In this document: piece by piece, positions 16,066 to 23,885 of the stretch
Numbering within the stretch: position 1 is the stretch's first letter
Layout of the letters: each line of letters opens with the position of its first letter
NCBI GenBank assembly: GCA_021824175.1
Contig: JAKALP010000005.1
Span: 212,335 to 276,334, forward strand
DNA: 64,000 nucleotides
Direction: 5' to 3'
Source of the DNA: Deltaproteobacteria bacterium
Lineage (GTDB): Bacteria; Desulfobacterota; Desulfobacteria; Desulfobacterales; Desulfosarcinaceae
Made by a program: the position numbers and the translations under genes
Notes under the pieces: generated by a model
The model's database searches: none
Told to the model about the DNA's origin: nothing
The model's input: the letters and a program-made list of their open reading frames with translations, nothing else

Positions 16066-17064
16066 TTAAAATTCGCCCAGTGCTTTGGGAATAGTCCAGC
16101 GGTTTATCAATGGGGTGACGCCATTCATCAGCAGGACCGCGAACATTACACCTTCGGGATAGCCACTGAAGAGCCTCAGCACCATCACCAAGGCACCCAC
16201 TCCGGCGCCGAAAATGAATTTGCCTTTGGGAGTCAACGGACTGGTTACGGGATCAGTGGCGATGAAGAACGCGCCGAACATCAACGCCCCGCCCAACAGG
16301 TGATGAAGTACAAGCCTTCCGCCGAAATTTCCTGCCAAATCGGCGATGCCGGCAATGATCAGCGCCACGGATAGCATTCCCGCTGGTATTTCCCATGATG
16401 CGGTGCGACGCAGGCAAAGATAGAGCCCGCCCAGAAGGCAAGCCAGAGCGCTTGTTTCTCCTAACGAGCCGTTCGTCCAACCAAAGAAAAGGTCCAATGC
16501 GGGTGTCAGTTTGCCTGCTTGTTTAAAAGCATTCATTGGGGTGGCCTGAGACAGGATATCCACCACACTGCCGCTCTGTTCATATCCCCCCGCCCCCATG
16601 ATGCCCGCGAAGGAGATCATTACAAAAGCCCGGCCCACCATCGCTGGATTGAAGATATTCATCCCCAGGCCCCCAAAAACAATTTTGCCAAGGCCGATGG
16701 CCACTACCGAAGCAATCATGCCGGCATACCAAGGCGCCGTAGCCGGCAGGGAAAGCGCCAGTATAACGCCGGTGACAACAGCCGAACAATCAGCGAGAGT
16801 CACCGGTTTGCGCCGCATGGCAACAAACAGCATCTCGGACGCCAGGCAGGCGCAAACGCAAATAAAAAGTTGACGCAAAGCATAGCCATGAAAAAGATAA
16901 ATAGACATGGCTAAGGGCGGCGACAAAGCGATGAGGACATCAATCATCATCCGCCGGGTAGTAAAGTCGAGGTTGCCGACGTGAGGCGATGGAGCTACAT
17001 GCAAAGATGGCCCCGGAATCTCCACTGCTTTCGAACCGTGTAAATTCTCCAATGTCTTCGTCAT
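16066..17064 (-). CDS. rnfD: Rnf complex subunit RnfD (membrane, covalent FMN)
   Basis: 332 residues with about eight to ten membrane segments. It carries a covalently bound FMN in the family. The equivalent of the SGATP-type site reads LSQATPM, giving T175 as the likely attachment residue, with the preceding GGLGMNIFNPAMVGRAF signature intact. A second signature GGALMFGAFFIATDPVTSP is also typical. Located 12 bases downstream of rnfC, so the two are co-transcribed. Confidence 0.95.
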   Translation of the reverse strand: MTKTLENLHGSKAVEIPGPSLHVAPSPHVGNLDFTTRRMMIDVLIALSPPLAMSIYLFHGYALRQLFICVCACLASEMLFVAMRRKPVTLADCSAVVTGVILALSLPATAPWYAGMIASVVAIGLGKIVFGGLGMNIFNPAMVGRAFVMISFAGIMGAGGYEQSGSVVDILSQATPMNAFKQAGKLTPALDLFFGWTNGSLGETSALACLLGGLYLCLRRTASWEIPAGMLSVALIIAGIADLAGNFGGRLVLHHLLGGALMFGAFFIATDPVTSPLTPKGKFIFGAGVGALVMVLRLFSGYPEGVMFAVLLMNGVTPLINRWTIPKALGEF

Positions 17065-17075
17065 ATCCGTTCCGA

Positions 17076-18443
17076 TTATTTCTTCCGACTGGCCACGACC
17101 ATGGCCTTGCCCATGCGAATCAGCTGTACCAGCTTAATGTGCGCCGGGCAAATATAGGTACAAGAGCCACATTCAAAGCAGGCCAGGATATTATACTGCT
17201 GCGCCAATGCCAGCTTGCCATGCCGAGAAGCCATCGCCAACTTTGTTGGCACCAGTCGCATGGGACACACATCAACGCAACGACCGCAGCGTACGCAATT
17301 GGTCTCTCGCTCGCGTCGCAGATCCGAATGCGTGAGAACCGTCAGACCGCTGGTGCCTTTGGTCACAGGCATGTCCAGGTTGGAAAATGAAAAGCCCATC
17401 ATGGGGCCGCCAGCGACAATTCGGGCGGCATCCGGCGTCAAGCCGCCGCAGAAATTAAATACCTCGCCCATACTGATGCCGATGGGCACCAATAGGTTCT
17501 TGGGTTGGGCGATGCCGCGCCCGGTCACGCTGATCACCCGATGGGTCAGCGGCTTTTCGCGAATCACCGATCGGGCCACCGCGGCAATGGTGGCCACATT
17601 GCTCATGGCCACACCAACATCGGCCGGCAGACCGCCCAAAGGGACTTCCAGATCCAGCACCGCCTTGATGAGCTGCTTTTCGCTGCCTTGGGGGTATTTG
17701 GTTTTCAACACGGCAATCTTGATCACCGTACCCTTTGCTTCAGCGCGCAAACTGGCAATGGCCTCGGGCTTGTTGTCTTCGATGCAGATAATGATCTCTT
17801 TGGCGGCCACCGCCCGGGCGGCGTGCAGGGCGCCGGCAATGATCGGTCCAGGCGCTTCTACCATGACACGATAATCGGTGGTCAGGTAGGGCTCACACTC
17901 GCAGCCATTCACCATAAGGGTGTCGATCATTTTGGTATCATCCGGACGCACCTTGACGTGGGTCGGAAAGGCCGCTCCGCCTAAACCGACGATGCCGGCC
18001 TCATGGATCAATTTGGCAATGGAGGTCGGATAGTAAATGATGGGACAATCCTTAGGCCAATGGCCCCCCAGTACATCATCATAAAGGGCCTGGCCAACCA
18101 CTTGGTCCCCCTTGGCCTTGATATAAATGGCGGGCAGGTGCCGTCCATTGGGCAGGGTGCAAACCCCTATTTTTTCAACCACACCGTTGATCGGGCTATG
18201 GAGATTGGCGGAAACAAAGGCTTTGCCGACACCGATGGTTTCACCCCAGGCGACCTCCTGTTTCGGCTTGACGATCGGCTCGCAAGGAGCCCCAATATTT
18301 TGCAGCAACGGCAGGACTACCCGTTCGGGGGGAGGCATCACCTCAATGGGGACATTACTGGATAGTTCTTTGTTTTCAGGTGGATGAATCCCATGGGGGA
18401 AACTGCCTTTTCCAGGAAACCCTTTAAATTGAATCGAACCCAT
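17076..18443 (-). CDS. rnfC: Rnf complex subunit RnfC (NADH side, Fe-S/FMN)
   Basis: 455 residues; peripheral cytoplasmic subunit that exchanges electrons with NAD(H), homologous in part to NuoF. The N-terminal HPPENKELS.. segment, the nucleotide/FMN-binding GLGGAAFPTHVK loop and the two C-terminal ferredoxin clusters (CVRCGRCVDVCPMRL and CFECGSCTYICPAHI) are all visible. First gene of rnfCDGEAB. A sigma-70-type promoter lies about 60 bases upstream. With the soluble NAD- and Hdr-linked genes further along, Rnf would link ferredoxin/NADH balance to ion motive force. Confidence 0.95.
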   Translation of the reverse strand: MGSIQFKGFPGKGSFPHGIHPPENKELSSNVPIEVMPPPERVVLPLLQNIGAPCEPIVKPKQEVAWGETIGVGKAFVSANLHSPINGVVEKIGVCTLPNGRHLPAIYIKAKGDQVVGQALYDDVLGGHWPKDCPIIYYPTSIAKLIHEAGIVGLGGAAFPTHVKVRPDDTKMIDTLMVNGCECEPYLTTDYRVMVEAPGPIIAGALHAARAVAAKEIIICIEDNKPEAIASLRAEAKGTVIKIAVLKTKYPQGSEKQLIKAVLDLEVPLGGLPADVGVAMSNVATIAAVARSVIREKPLTHRVISVTGRGIAQPKNLLVPIGISMGEVFNFCGGLTPDAARIVAGGPMMGFSFSNLDMPVTKGTSGLTVLTHSDLRRERETNCVRCGRCVDVCPMRLVPTKLAMASRHGKLALAQQYNILACFECGSCTYICPAHIKLVQLIRMGKAMVVASRKK

Positions 18444-18503
18444 AAGTTAAATGCTCAGCTTCGCCTAATTTCGGATAATCATTTTATCCCGAAAAATCCG
18501 ACC

Positions 18504-18533
18504 TCTATAGTATGACAAATCCTTTGCCGTCAA
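18504..18533 (-). promoter_or_regulatory. Sigma-70-type promoter for the rnf operon
   Basis: On the minus strand TTGACG (18533-18528) and TATAGA (18509-18504) are separated by 18 bases. Transcription would begin near 18497, giving a leader of about 54 bases before the rnfC ATG at 18443. Confidence 0.5.
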
Positions 18534-18700
18534 TGACCCAGTGGCGTTTTTGGTCTAAACAAGCCTCTATCCTGCTAATTTCAGTATGGCTCGAAAGGAC
18601 AGATAGCTTGCAGTCCTGAAAGAAGAAATGACGTAAGTCAATTTTTAAAAAGTTGAGGCAATACCAGGGAAGTACAATATCATTTAGGCAGGAAGCTACT

Positions 18701-18757
18701 ACAAGCTATCTCAAAATAAAGATTTTGGGCCAAAAAGATTATTTTGAGATAGCATCT
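18701..18757. repeat. Dispersed palindromic repeat, intact copy
   Basis: Perfect 15-bp inverted arms GCTATCTCAAAATAA (18705-18719) and TTATTTTGAGATAGC (18739-18753) enclose the core TTTTGGGCCAAAA, which is itself self-complementary. Related copies occur at 30462, 42193 and 46035. Not associated with a coding sequence. Confidence 0.85.
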
Positions 18758-18857
18758 AATATGACTCGGGAGCGGCGGAGTGCTCAATGAAGGTAAAGCG
18801 CTATAAAAGCAAGGATCACTAAACCAAGGATTTTTATTCCATAGAATCCGGCAGGAA

Positions 18858-19775
18858 TCAGCCAAATACCCAAACCGTCAGATGCTCGGCTTGTTTGAAT
18901 ATTTTCTCGCCAACGCGCGTCGTAATAAACTCCTGATAGACGCTGAGGCCCCGTCTTCCTATAACGATGGTGCTGAAATTTTCTTCGTTGGCTTTGTTAA
19001 TGATGCTGGTAGCCAAATCTCCGTTCTCATCGATAATCTCACAACAGAGCTGATTGAAGGAGAAGCCAGAGTCGATGAGGCACTCCTTGGCCTTGTTGAT
19101 CGTGGGCTCGATGCGCTTGCGCTCATCCTCTTTCCACTGAATATCACCCTCTTTAGCAAACACCCCTTGTGGCTTGAAAACATGGCAGAAGGACACTTTG
19201 CAGTCCGATGCGCCAATTAGATTACTCATGGCTTTAACAGCTCGCATTATTTCTTTAGAGCCGTCAAATGCCACCAAAATCCGGTTTTCGCGCGGCGTCC
19301 CACCGACGATAATCATCGGGATGCCTTGAATTTTTTTCAGGAGCTTCGTGGGAACGCTGCCAAGCAGCATATCCTTGAGACGGCTCTCGCCCGTGCGTCC
19401 CATTACCACGGCGTCATAGCCATCCTGGGATTCCCTCTGGATGTCGTTGACGATACTCAAATTCTTGGGCTGGATCTTTTTTATGACCGCTTTTGATGGA
19501 AAACCCGCTTCCATCAGAAACCGGGCGGCTTTGTCCATGGCCGCATTGATGCGCTTGTGTTGATCGGTAATGCAAGCACGTAAATTGGCGGCCTTGAATC
19601 GAAAATCCATGTCTTGGTTGGACTGCAAAAATCCATTAGACATGCTATTTTCCACAAAAAAAAGAACCACTTCTGTATAGGCACTAGGCATAAGCAAGGC
19701 CACATATTTTACCGCCTCGATGGCAAGATCAGATCCATCAAAGGCCACTAAAATTTTTAAATTTTGCTTATGCAT
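18858..19775 (-). CDS. Tandem universal stress protein (UspA x2)
   Basis: 305 residues from the ATG at 19775, six bases after AAGGAG; an in-frame upstream ATG at 19805 contains that site within its coding part and is unlikely. Two UspA domains: residues about 1-150 (ILVAFDGSDLAIEAVKY, ending VMGRTGESRLKDMLLGSVP) and about 160-305 (RILVAFDGSKEIMRAVKAM, ending VIGRRGLSVYQEF). The first domain has GRTGESRL.D..LGS, close to the ATP-binding G-x2-G-x9-G-S/T pattern. No membrane segments, so cytoplasmic. Role in stress or energy limitation is inferred from the family. Confidence 0.9.
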   Translation of the reverse strand: MHKQNLKILVAFDGSDLAIEAVKYVALLMPSAYTEVVLFFVENSMSNGFLQSNQDMDFRFKAANLRACITDQHKRINAAMDKAARFLMEAGFPSKAVIKKIQPKNLSIVNDIQRESQDGYDAVVMGRTGESRLKDMLLGSVPTKLLKKIQGIPMIIVGGTPRENRILVAFDGSKEIMRAVKAMSNLIGASDCKVSFCHVFKPQGVFAKEGDIQWKEDERKRIEPTINKAKECLIDSGFSFNQLCCEIIDENGDLATSIINKANEENFSTIVIGRRGLSVYQEFITTRVGEKIFKQAEHLTVWVFG

Positions 19776-20066
19776 TTCATACTCCTTTGGTATGATAAAT
19801 TCCATTTATTTCAGTTACTTAACTATAAATATTATAGAATTATTTTAAACGAAATGACAACCGAAAAGCACTAAATCACCGGCAGGCTTAACCACTATCG
19901 GGAGCTAAATGATGACAAGAAAGATGGGCGCTTTGCGTCGAAACATGGAGATCCAGAACGGATAAATACTTTCAACCCGAGGTCAAATGAATACCTCACT
20001 ATAAACGGCAACAATAGGGACGGCTTCACGTTCATAGGATGATCCACCCGGAAAGCAAAAGAAGGA

Positions 20067-20432
20067 TTATGCGAAGATGTTGTCTGGCTTGTATGGATGG
20101 GTCCCTTCGATCACTTCAATGCCGGCCTTGGCCTTGATCTTCTTGATGATGGTCTCGGCGTGGGGACAATGGTCTGTCAGACACGGGCCGACATGTACCT
20201 TAGTGGGCTTTTCATTCATGGGCTTGTTCCATAGATTGACCTGTGCCAGGCGCGTGACGATGGCGGCGCCGGGGCAATCGCCGCAACCGAGCAACCCCAT
20301 GACCTGGGCCGGCTGGTCTTTGTATCGGGCAAAGTCCCCTTCCCGGCGGTTGAATCCCACCAGACAACGTGAACAGCCGATGCAGACATCATCCATGGCC
20401 CGTTTGCAGCCGACGATCAAGATCTTCTCCAT
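20067..20432 (-). CDS. CGGC domain protein (Cys-rich, metal binding)
   Basis: 121 residues. Cys-rich motifs at IVGCKRAMDDVCIGCSRCLVG and LLGCGDCPGA, plus VGPCLTDHCPH, match the CGGC domain family, presumed to bind metal or an Fe-S cluster. Start ATG with GGAG upstream. Last gene of the ten-gene operon starting at 26231, 63 bases after the receiver-like gene. Biochemical role unknown; the context suggests Fe-S or metal-sulfur cofactor handling. Confidence 0.75.
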   Translation of the reverse strand: MEKILIVGCKRAMDDVCIGCSRCLVGFNRREGDFARYKDQPAQVMGLLGCGDCPGAAIVTRLAQVNLWNKPMNEKPTKVHVGPCLTDHCPHAETIIKKIKAKAGIEVIEGTHPYKPDNIFA

Positions 20433-20495
20433 CTCTTCTCCTACCGGTATTAATGTCTCTTGGAAGTAAAATGCCGCCTTCCGGCGGCAGAATTC

Positions 20496-20879
20496 TTATC
20501 GGTCCGGCATCATATCCCTGAGCCGTGAAAGCAGTTCTCCGGCATCCTCGCCGTTGGGCGTTAATGGCAGACGCATCATAATCCCCAACCCCTCGCCGAG
20601 CTCGTGAAATTCCTCTTCTTCCATGTCGGTCAATACTGCAGTGTGGATGAAAGCATTGATTTGCATGAGTTGCCGGATCAGGGCCAGGCCGTTGTCCCCA
20701 TCGATCTGCGGATCGATCACCGCCAAAAACAAAGAGATGCGCCTGGCCGCCGCCACGGCTTCGGCGGCGCTGTTGACTTGAATCAGCGTCACGGCCGGAT
20801 CTTGGCCAAGGGCCTGCATGAAAGAGCTCAATCCTGCTGTCCGCGGTGTTGCCAGGAGAATATTTTGCTTCTTTGCCAT
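20496..20879 (-). CDS. Receiver-like (CheY-fold) protein, probably degenerate
   Basis: 127 residues from the ATG at 20879; the open frame continues upstream across the FmdB gene but without a supported start. Resembles a response-regulator receiver: NILLATPRT at the start, a possible phosphoacceptor Asp in LFLAVIDPQIDGDNGL, and Thr in AVLTDM. The usual acidic pair after the first strand and the Lys-Pro after the fifth strand are not obvious (MMRLPLTPN), so phosphorylation is doubtful. No output domain. It sits between the FmdB and CGGC genes and may be a protein-protein adaptor. Confidence 0.65.
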   Translation of the reverse strand: MAKKQNILLATPRTAGLSSFMQALGQDPAVTLIQVNSAAEAVAAARRISLFLAVIDPQIDGDNGLALIRQLMQINAFIHTAVLTDMEEEEFHELGEGLGIMMRLPLTPNGEDAGELLSRLRDMMPDR

Positions 20880-20961
20880 TTCGGATCCGTTCTTTAAAAA
20901 ATGATTTACACCGAATGTCTTGGTTAAGCCCGTGTTGCACTCGGGCGGTAAGGAATGCGGT

Positions 20962-21213
20962 TTATCCTGTCTTGCCGCAGCATGATCCCGGGCCGGCGCA
21001 GCCGGCATGGCCGGGGACGCTGCCGCAACATCCGGTATCCCCTACGCCAGGAAAGACTTGGGAGGTCTTGCCGGTCAGGGAGCTGGTGGCTGAGATCAGT
21101 CGATGGATATTGGTGCTACCACAAGAGGGGCACGCGATTGCTTTCTGACTGTTCAGCTTGATCACTTCACCGCAAAATCCGCATTGGCGGCATTCAATTT
21201 CAAAGATAGGCAT
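20962..21213 (-). CDS. FmdB-type zinc ribbon protein
   Basis: 83 residues. N-terminal MPIFEIECRQCGFCGEV and ACPSCGSTNIHRLIS form a CxxC...CxxC zinc ribbon of the FmdB/regulatory-protein type. The C-terminal tail is Gly/Cys-rich (CCGSVPGHAGC, GSCC), like that of many deltaproteobacterial homologues. It starts 3 bases after the NifU-like stop, with AAGGA ten bases before the ATG. Probably binds zinc or another metal. Whether it acts as a regulator or in cofactor delivery is unknown. Confidence 0.8.
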   Translation of the reverse strand: MPIFEIECRQCGFCGEVIKLNSQKAIACPSCGSTNIHRLISATSSLTGKTSQVFPGVGDTGCCGSVPGHAGCAGPGSCCGKTG

Positions 21214-21216
21214 GAT

Positions 21217-21633
21217 TTAACCGTCCTTAATTGTGGATTTAAGCATGCTCTTGTATGCATCGGCAATTGCTTCGCCCAGGGTGTTGACCGCCAGCCGGGC
21301 ACAATGGAGGTGGTCTTCCGGCAATCCATCCAGCTCGCGGGCCACCTCTTCGGGTGACAAAAGCAAGGCCTCATCCATGCTCTTGCCTTCAATCAGCGCG
21401 CACACCGCGTCGGCGCATGCCACCGTGTATACGCAGCCCGTGGGAATGTGACCAACCGCCGCAATGGTGCTCCCTTCAAGTCGCACGGTCATTTCTACTG
21501 TATCGCCGCAACTACCCACGCCAAGTGCTTTGCCTTGGGCGCCTTCGACGGCGCCCTGATGGACCGGCGAACAGGAATAACGCCGAAAGCGTTCGCTGAC
21601 CTGCTCTTTATGTTCAAACTCTGAATGTCCCAT
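21217..21633 (-). CDS. NifU/IscU-like Fe-S scaffold protein
   Basis: 138 residues. The central and C-terminal parts match the IscU/NifU N-terminal scaffold: GVGSCGDTVEMTVRL, then IPTGCVYTVACADAV, then LPEDHLHCARLAVNTL, giving three widely spaced Cys as in IscU. A charged N-terminal extension of about 35 residues precedes the fold. It starts 3 bases after the NifX-like stop in the ORP-like operon. A second homologue of the same type lies at 32016-32429 next to the Hdr cluster. Expected to assemble or carry an Fe-S cluster. Confidence 0.82.
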   Translation of the reverse strand: MGHSEFEHKEQVSERFRRYSCSPVHQGAVEGAQGKALGVGSCGDTVEMTVRLEGSTIAAVGHIPTGCVYTVACADAVCALIEGKSMDEALLLSPEEVARELDGLPEDHLHCARLAVNTLGEAIADAYKSMLKSTIKDG

Positions 21634-21636
21634 GGC

Positions 21637-22014
21637 CTAGTGACCACCACCGCAAGTATGCTCCTGACTGAATTGCATCAGCCGACCTTCAATGGCGGCC
21701 TGAACCGCCTCGCCCACGGTGCGGGCGCCGCCGCCGTAATAGACCTGGATGCCCACCTGGTTGAAGCCCATCAGGGGTCTGAACCCCATGCCGCCGGCGA
21801 TCAGCTGTTGAACGCCTTTGCTCGCCAAGTATTGTACCGGCGCCATACAGCCGCCTTGTTGATGGGGGACATTGGGGATCACGGCCACATGTCCGATGGC
21901 ACCGTCCCGAACCGTCACCAGCGTATACATGTCACAATGACCGAAATGCTGTCCCACCGGCGCATCCAGTCCGCCGGGCTGTTCCGAAGGAATCGCGATT
22001 AAAAGTGAACTCAT
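21637..22014 (-). CDS. NifX/NifB C-terminal-like protein (ORP-type dinitrogenase cofactor fold)
   Basis: 125 residues. Matches the dinitrogenase iron-molybdenum cofactor fold: LIAIPSEQPGGLDAPVGQHFGHC near the start, IAGGMGFRPLMGFNQ in the middle, and a His/Cys/Gly tail (HTCGGGH). GGAGGT precedes the ATG. In Desulfovibrio the small NifX-like 'orange protein' ORP binds a Mo-Cu-S cluster. This gene occupies an equivalent place beside two ferredoxin-MinD ATPases and a sigma-54 activator. No nif structural genes are in the window, so a nitrogenase role is not implied. Confidence 0.82.
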   Translation of the reverse strand: MSSLLIAIPSEQPGGLDAPVGQHFGHCDMYTLVTVRDGAIGHVAVIPNVPHQQGGCMAPVQYLASKGVQQLIAGGMGFRPLMGFNQVGIQVYYGGGARTVGEAVQAAIEGRLMQFSQEHTCGGGH

Positions 22015-22035
22015 TGGTTAGACCTCCGTCAATTT

Positions 22036-22067
22036 AGTTGATTTGTTGATTCGTTAGTTCGTTGATT
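22036..22067. repeat. Octamer array, four NGTTGATT-type units
   Basis: Units AGTTGATT, TGTTGATT, CGTTAGTT and CGTTGATT follow without gaps between the NifX-like start and the upstream ATPase stop. Similar arrays occur at 27810 and 35026. Confidence 0.75.
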
Positions 22068-22105
22068 CGGAAACGGTCGATAGCCTCAATCGGTACCCGT
22101 TCACG

Positions 22106-23014
22106 TCAAGGTGCCGCCCGTGATTGAATGACGCGACCATTCGACGAATCAAAGAAACACATGATTTCATTAAAGGCATTGCGCACCGCCTGGGCGGTGC
22201 TGCCTTGGGAGTACTCAGTCAGGGCCACTGCCCGCACCATGGCGTGCACAAAGTCGGGATCATGGGGCAGTTGGGCCACCACGGGAAGATTTTGGCTAAC
22301 ACAAAAGGTCTTGATCTCGTGCACCAGGGTGGCGTGCAAATCATATTTGTTGATGATCACTACCGCCGGCAGCCGAAAATGACCGCACAGCTCAACCACA
22401 CGCTTCAAATCGTGCAGTCCGGAGGGGGTCGGTTCGGTCACCAACACGGCCAAGTCCTGACCTGAAATGGCGCTGATCACCGGGCAGCCGATACCTGGTG
22501 GGCCGTCGGAAATTACCAGCCGGGCACCCTTCTCCTTCGCCAGGGTTTTGGCTTCCTGGCGTAGCTGGGCCACTAGTTTGCCCGAGTTCTCCTGGCCGGG
22601 AAAAAGTTGGGCGTGCACCAGCGGTCCGAAGCGAGTATTGGAAATGCGCCACTCCCCGCAATGCTTGGCCGTGAAGTCAATGGCCTTTTCCGGGCAGAAT
22701 TTGACGCACACGCCGCACCCTTCACAGCGCAGGGGATTGATCCGATAATCGGTTGTGTTTGTTTGCACCGCCCCGAAGCGGCACATCTCCAGGCATGTGC
22801 CGCAGTGACTGCAACGCGTCCCATCGATGTGCGCCTCGAAGCCGGCGATAAAGGGCGTTGCCGTCGAAAGCTCCGGCCGTAGCACCAGGTGCAGGTCCGG
22901 CGCATCCACGTCCAAATCGCACAACACAGCATTATCGCTTAAATGCGCAAAAGCCGCGGTCAGCGAGGTTTTGCCCGTGCCTCCTTTGCCGCTGATGATC
23001 AGGACCTCATGCAT
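22106..23014 (-). CDS. MinD/ParA-family ATPase with inserted 4Fe-4S ferredoxin domain (copy 2)
   Basis: 302 residues from the ATG at 23014 (GGAGG upstream); the longer open frame upstream is not supported. Deviant Walker A SGKGGTGKTS at the N-terminus. A ferredoxin insertion with two clusters follows (CSHCGTCLEMCRFGAV and CEGCGVCVKFCPEKAI). DGPPGIGCPVISAI is the Walker B-like region, followed by TEPTPSGLHDLKR. It overlaps the preceding paralogue by 8 bases and is clearly a tandem duplicate of it. Homologues flank the ORP genes in Desulfovibrio and are linked there to cell division and metal-cluster proteins. Confidence 0.9.
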   Translation of the reverse strand: MHEVLIISGKGGTGKTSLTAAFAHLSDNAVLCDLDVDAPDLHLVLRPELSTATPFIAGFEAHIDGTRCSHCGTCLEMCRFGAVQTNTTDYRINPLRCEGCGVCVKFCPEKAIDFTAKHCGEWRISNTRFGPLVHAQLFPGQENSGKLVAQLRQEAKTLAKEKGARLVISDGPPGIGCPVISAISGQDLAVLVTEPTPSGLHDLKRVVELCGHFRLPAVVIINKYDLHATLVHEIKTFCVSQNLPVVAQLPHDPDFVHAMVRAVALTEYSQGSTAQAVRNAFNEIMCFFDSSNGRVIQSRAAP

Positions 23015-23885
23015 GGCGGGCCTCCGAGCGGGGTGCGTCAAGACCGCGCAGAGTCTGGACCAGATTTTTGAAAAGCTCCGCCATGGCGTTAGAGCTGCGG
23101 GCAATGACGGCGCCATTCGCATAGGCTTCGGCAATGGCGCGGTCGTAAGGGATCTCCGCCAAGATTGGCAGACCCGCCTGGCGACAAAATCCGTAGACTT
23201 CGTCATTGCCCAGACCGGCCCGGTTGACGATCACGCCCATCTGCTTTCCCAATGGCGAAAAAGCCTGATGAGCCAAACGCAGATCAAAGGCGCCAAAAGG
23301 CGTGGGTTCGGTGACCAGCACAATCAAATCGCTTTCCATCACGGCATTGACAGCCGGGCAGCTGACTCCCGGCGGGGCATCGAAGAGGATATCAGCGCCT
23401 TGCGAAGCGGCAGTGGAGACTGCCGGGTGACCGATCACCTGACGGATCAGCGGCGGACTCATGGCCTCTCCGACCCGCAGACGACCGGTCACGAAACCAA
23501 TGGCGCCGGCCTCTCCCCATTGGATCTCTCCGAGAATACGCCGGCCTTCGGTAATGGCGCCGGTGGGGCATACAGCCATGCAACCGCCGCAACCATGACA
23601 CATCTCAGGGAAGCACAACATCACGCGGTTAAAGACTGAGATGGCCTTGTATTGGCAAAGCTCGGCGCACTCCCGGCAATAGGTGCATTTGCTCTCATCC
23701 ACCTGCGGTACGATCATGGCGGCATCGATACGGCCGCTGATGACCGGTTTCAAAAACAGGTGCAGATTGGGCTCCTCCACATCCAGATCCACCGCGGTCA
23801 CGGGCCGATCCCAACTGATGGCCAGGGAGGCGCTCACCATGGTTTTGCCGGTGCCCCCTTTGCCGCTGGCAATGGCGATTTTCAT
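23007..23885 (-). CDS. MinD/ParA-family ATPase with inserted 4Fe-4S ferredoxin domain (copy 1)
   Basis: 292 residues; the ATG at 23885 overlaps the TGA of the upstream DUF134-NifX gene (ATGA), so the two are translationally coupled. Deviant Walker A SGKGGTGKTM, then ferredoxin clusters CTYCRECAELCQYKAI and CHGCGGCMAVCPTGAI, then DAPPGVSCPAVNAV and TEPTPFGAFDLRL. Same architecture as copy 2. Likely an ATP-dependent carrier or switch that senses or moves Fe-S or metal-sulfur clusters; an exact role has not been shown for this pair. Confidence 0.9.
   Translation of the reverse strand: MKIAIASGKGGTGKTMVSASLAISWDRPVTAVDLDVEEPNLHLFLKPVISGRIDAAMIVPQVDESKCTYCRECAELCQYKAISVFNRVMLCFPEMCHGCGGCMAVCPTGAITEGRRILGEIQWGEAGAIGFVTGRLRVGEAMSPPLIRQVIGHPAVSTAASQGADILFDAPPGVSCPAVNAVMESDLIVLVTEPTPFGAFDLRLAHQAFSPLGKQMGVIVNRAGLGNDEVYGFCRQAGLPILAEIPYDRAIAEAYANGAVIARSSNAMAELFKNLVQTLRGLDAPRSEARHA

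Larger units (their letters stand above)
18444..18857. other. Intergenic region upstream of rnfC
   Basis: No gene is supported. It holds the likely rnf promoter (18504-18533) and the best-preserved copy of the dispersed palindromic repeat (18701-18757), which also sits just downstream of the uspA stop and could end that transcript. Confidence 0.55.

Noticed and set aside
18701..18757. Ordinary intrinsic terminator for uspA
   Set aside because: The same element recurs at several intergenic sites, including between divergent genes, and lacks a U-run; termination may be a side effect.
22106..23206. Longer start (23206) for the second ferredoxin-MinD ATPase
   Set aside because: The extra 64 residues read antisense-like Arg/Pro-rich sequence overlapping the upstream ATPase; the ATG at 23014 has GGAGG and begins at the Walker A strand.
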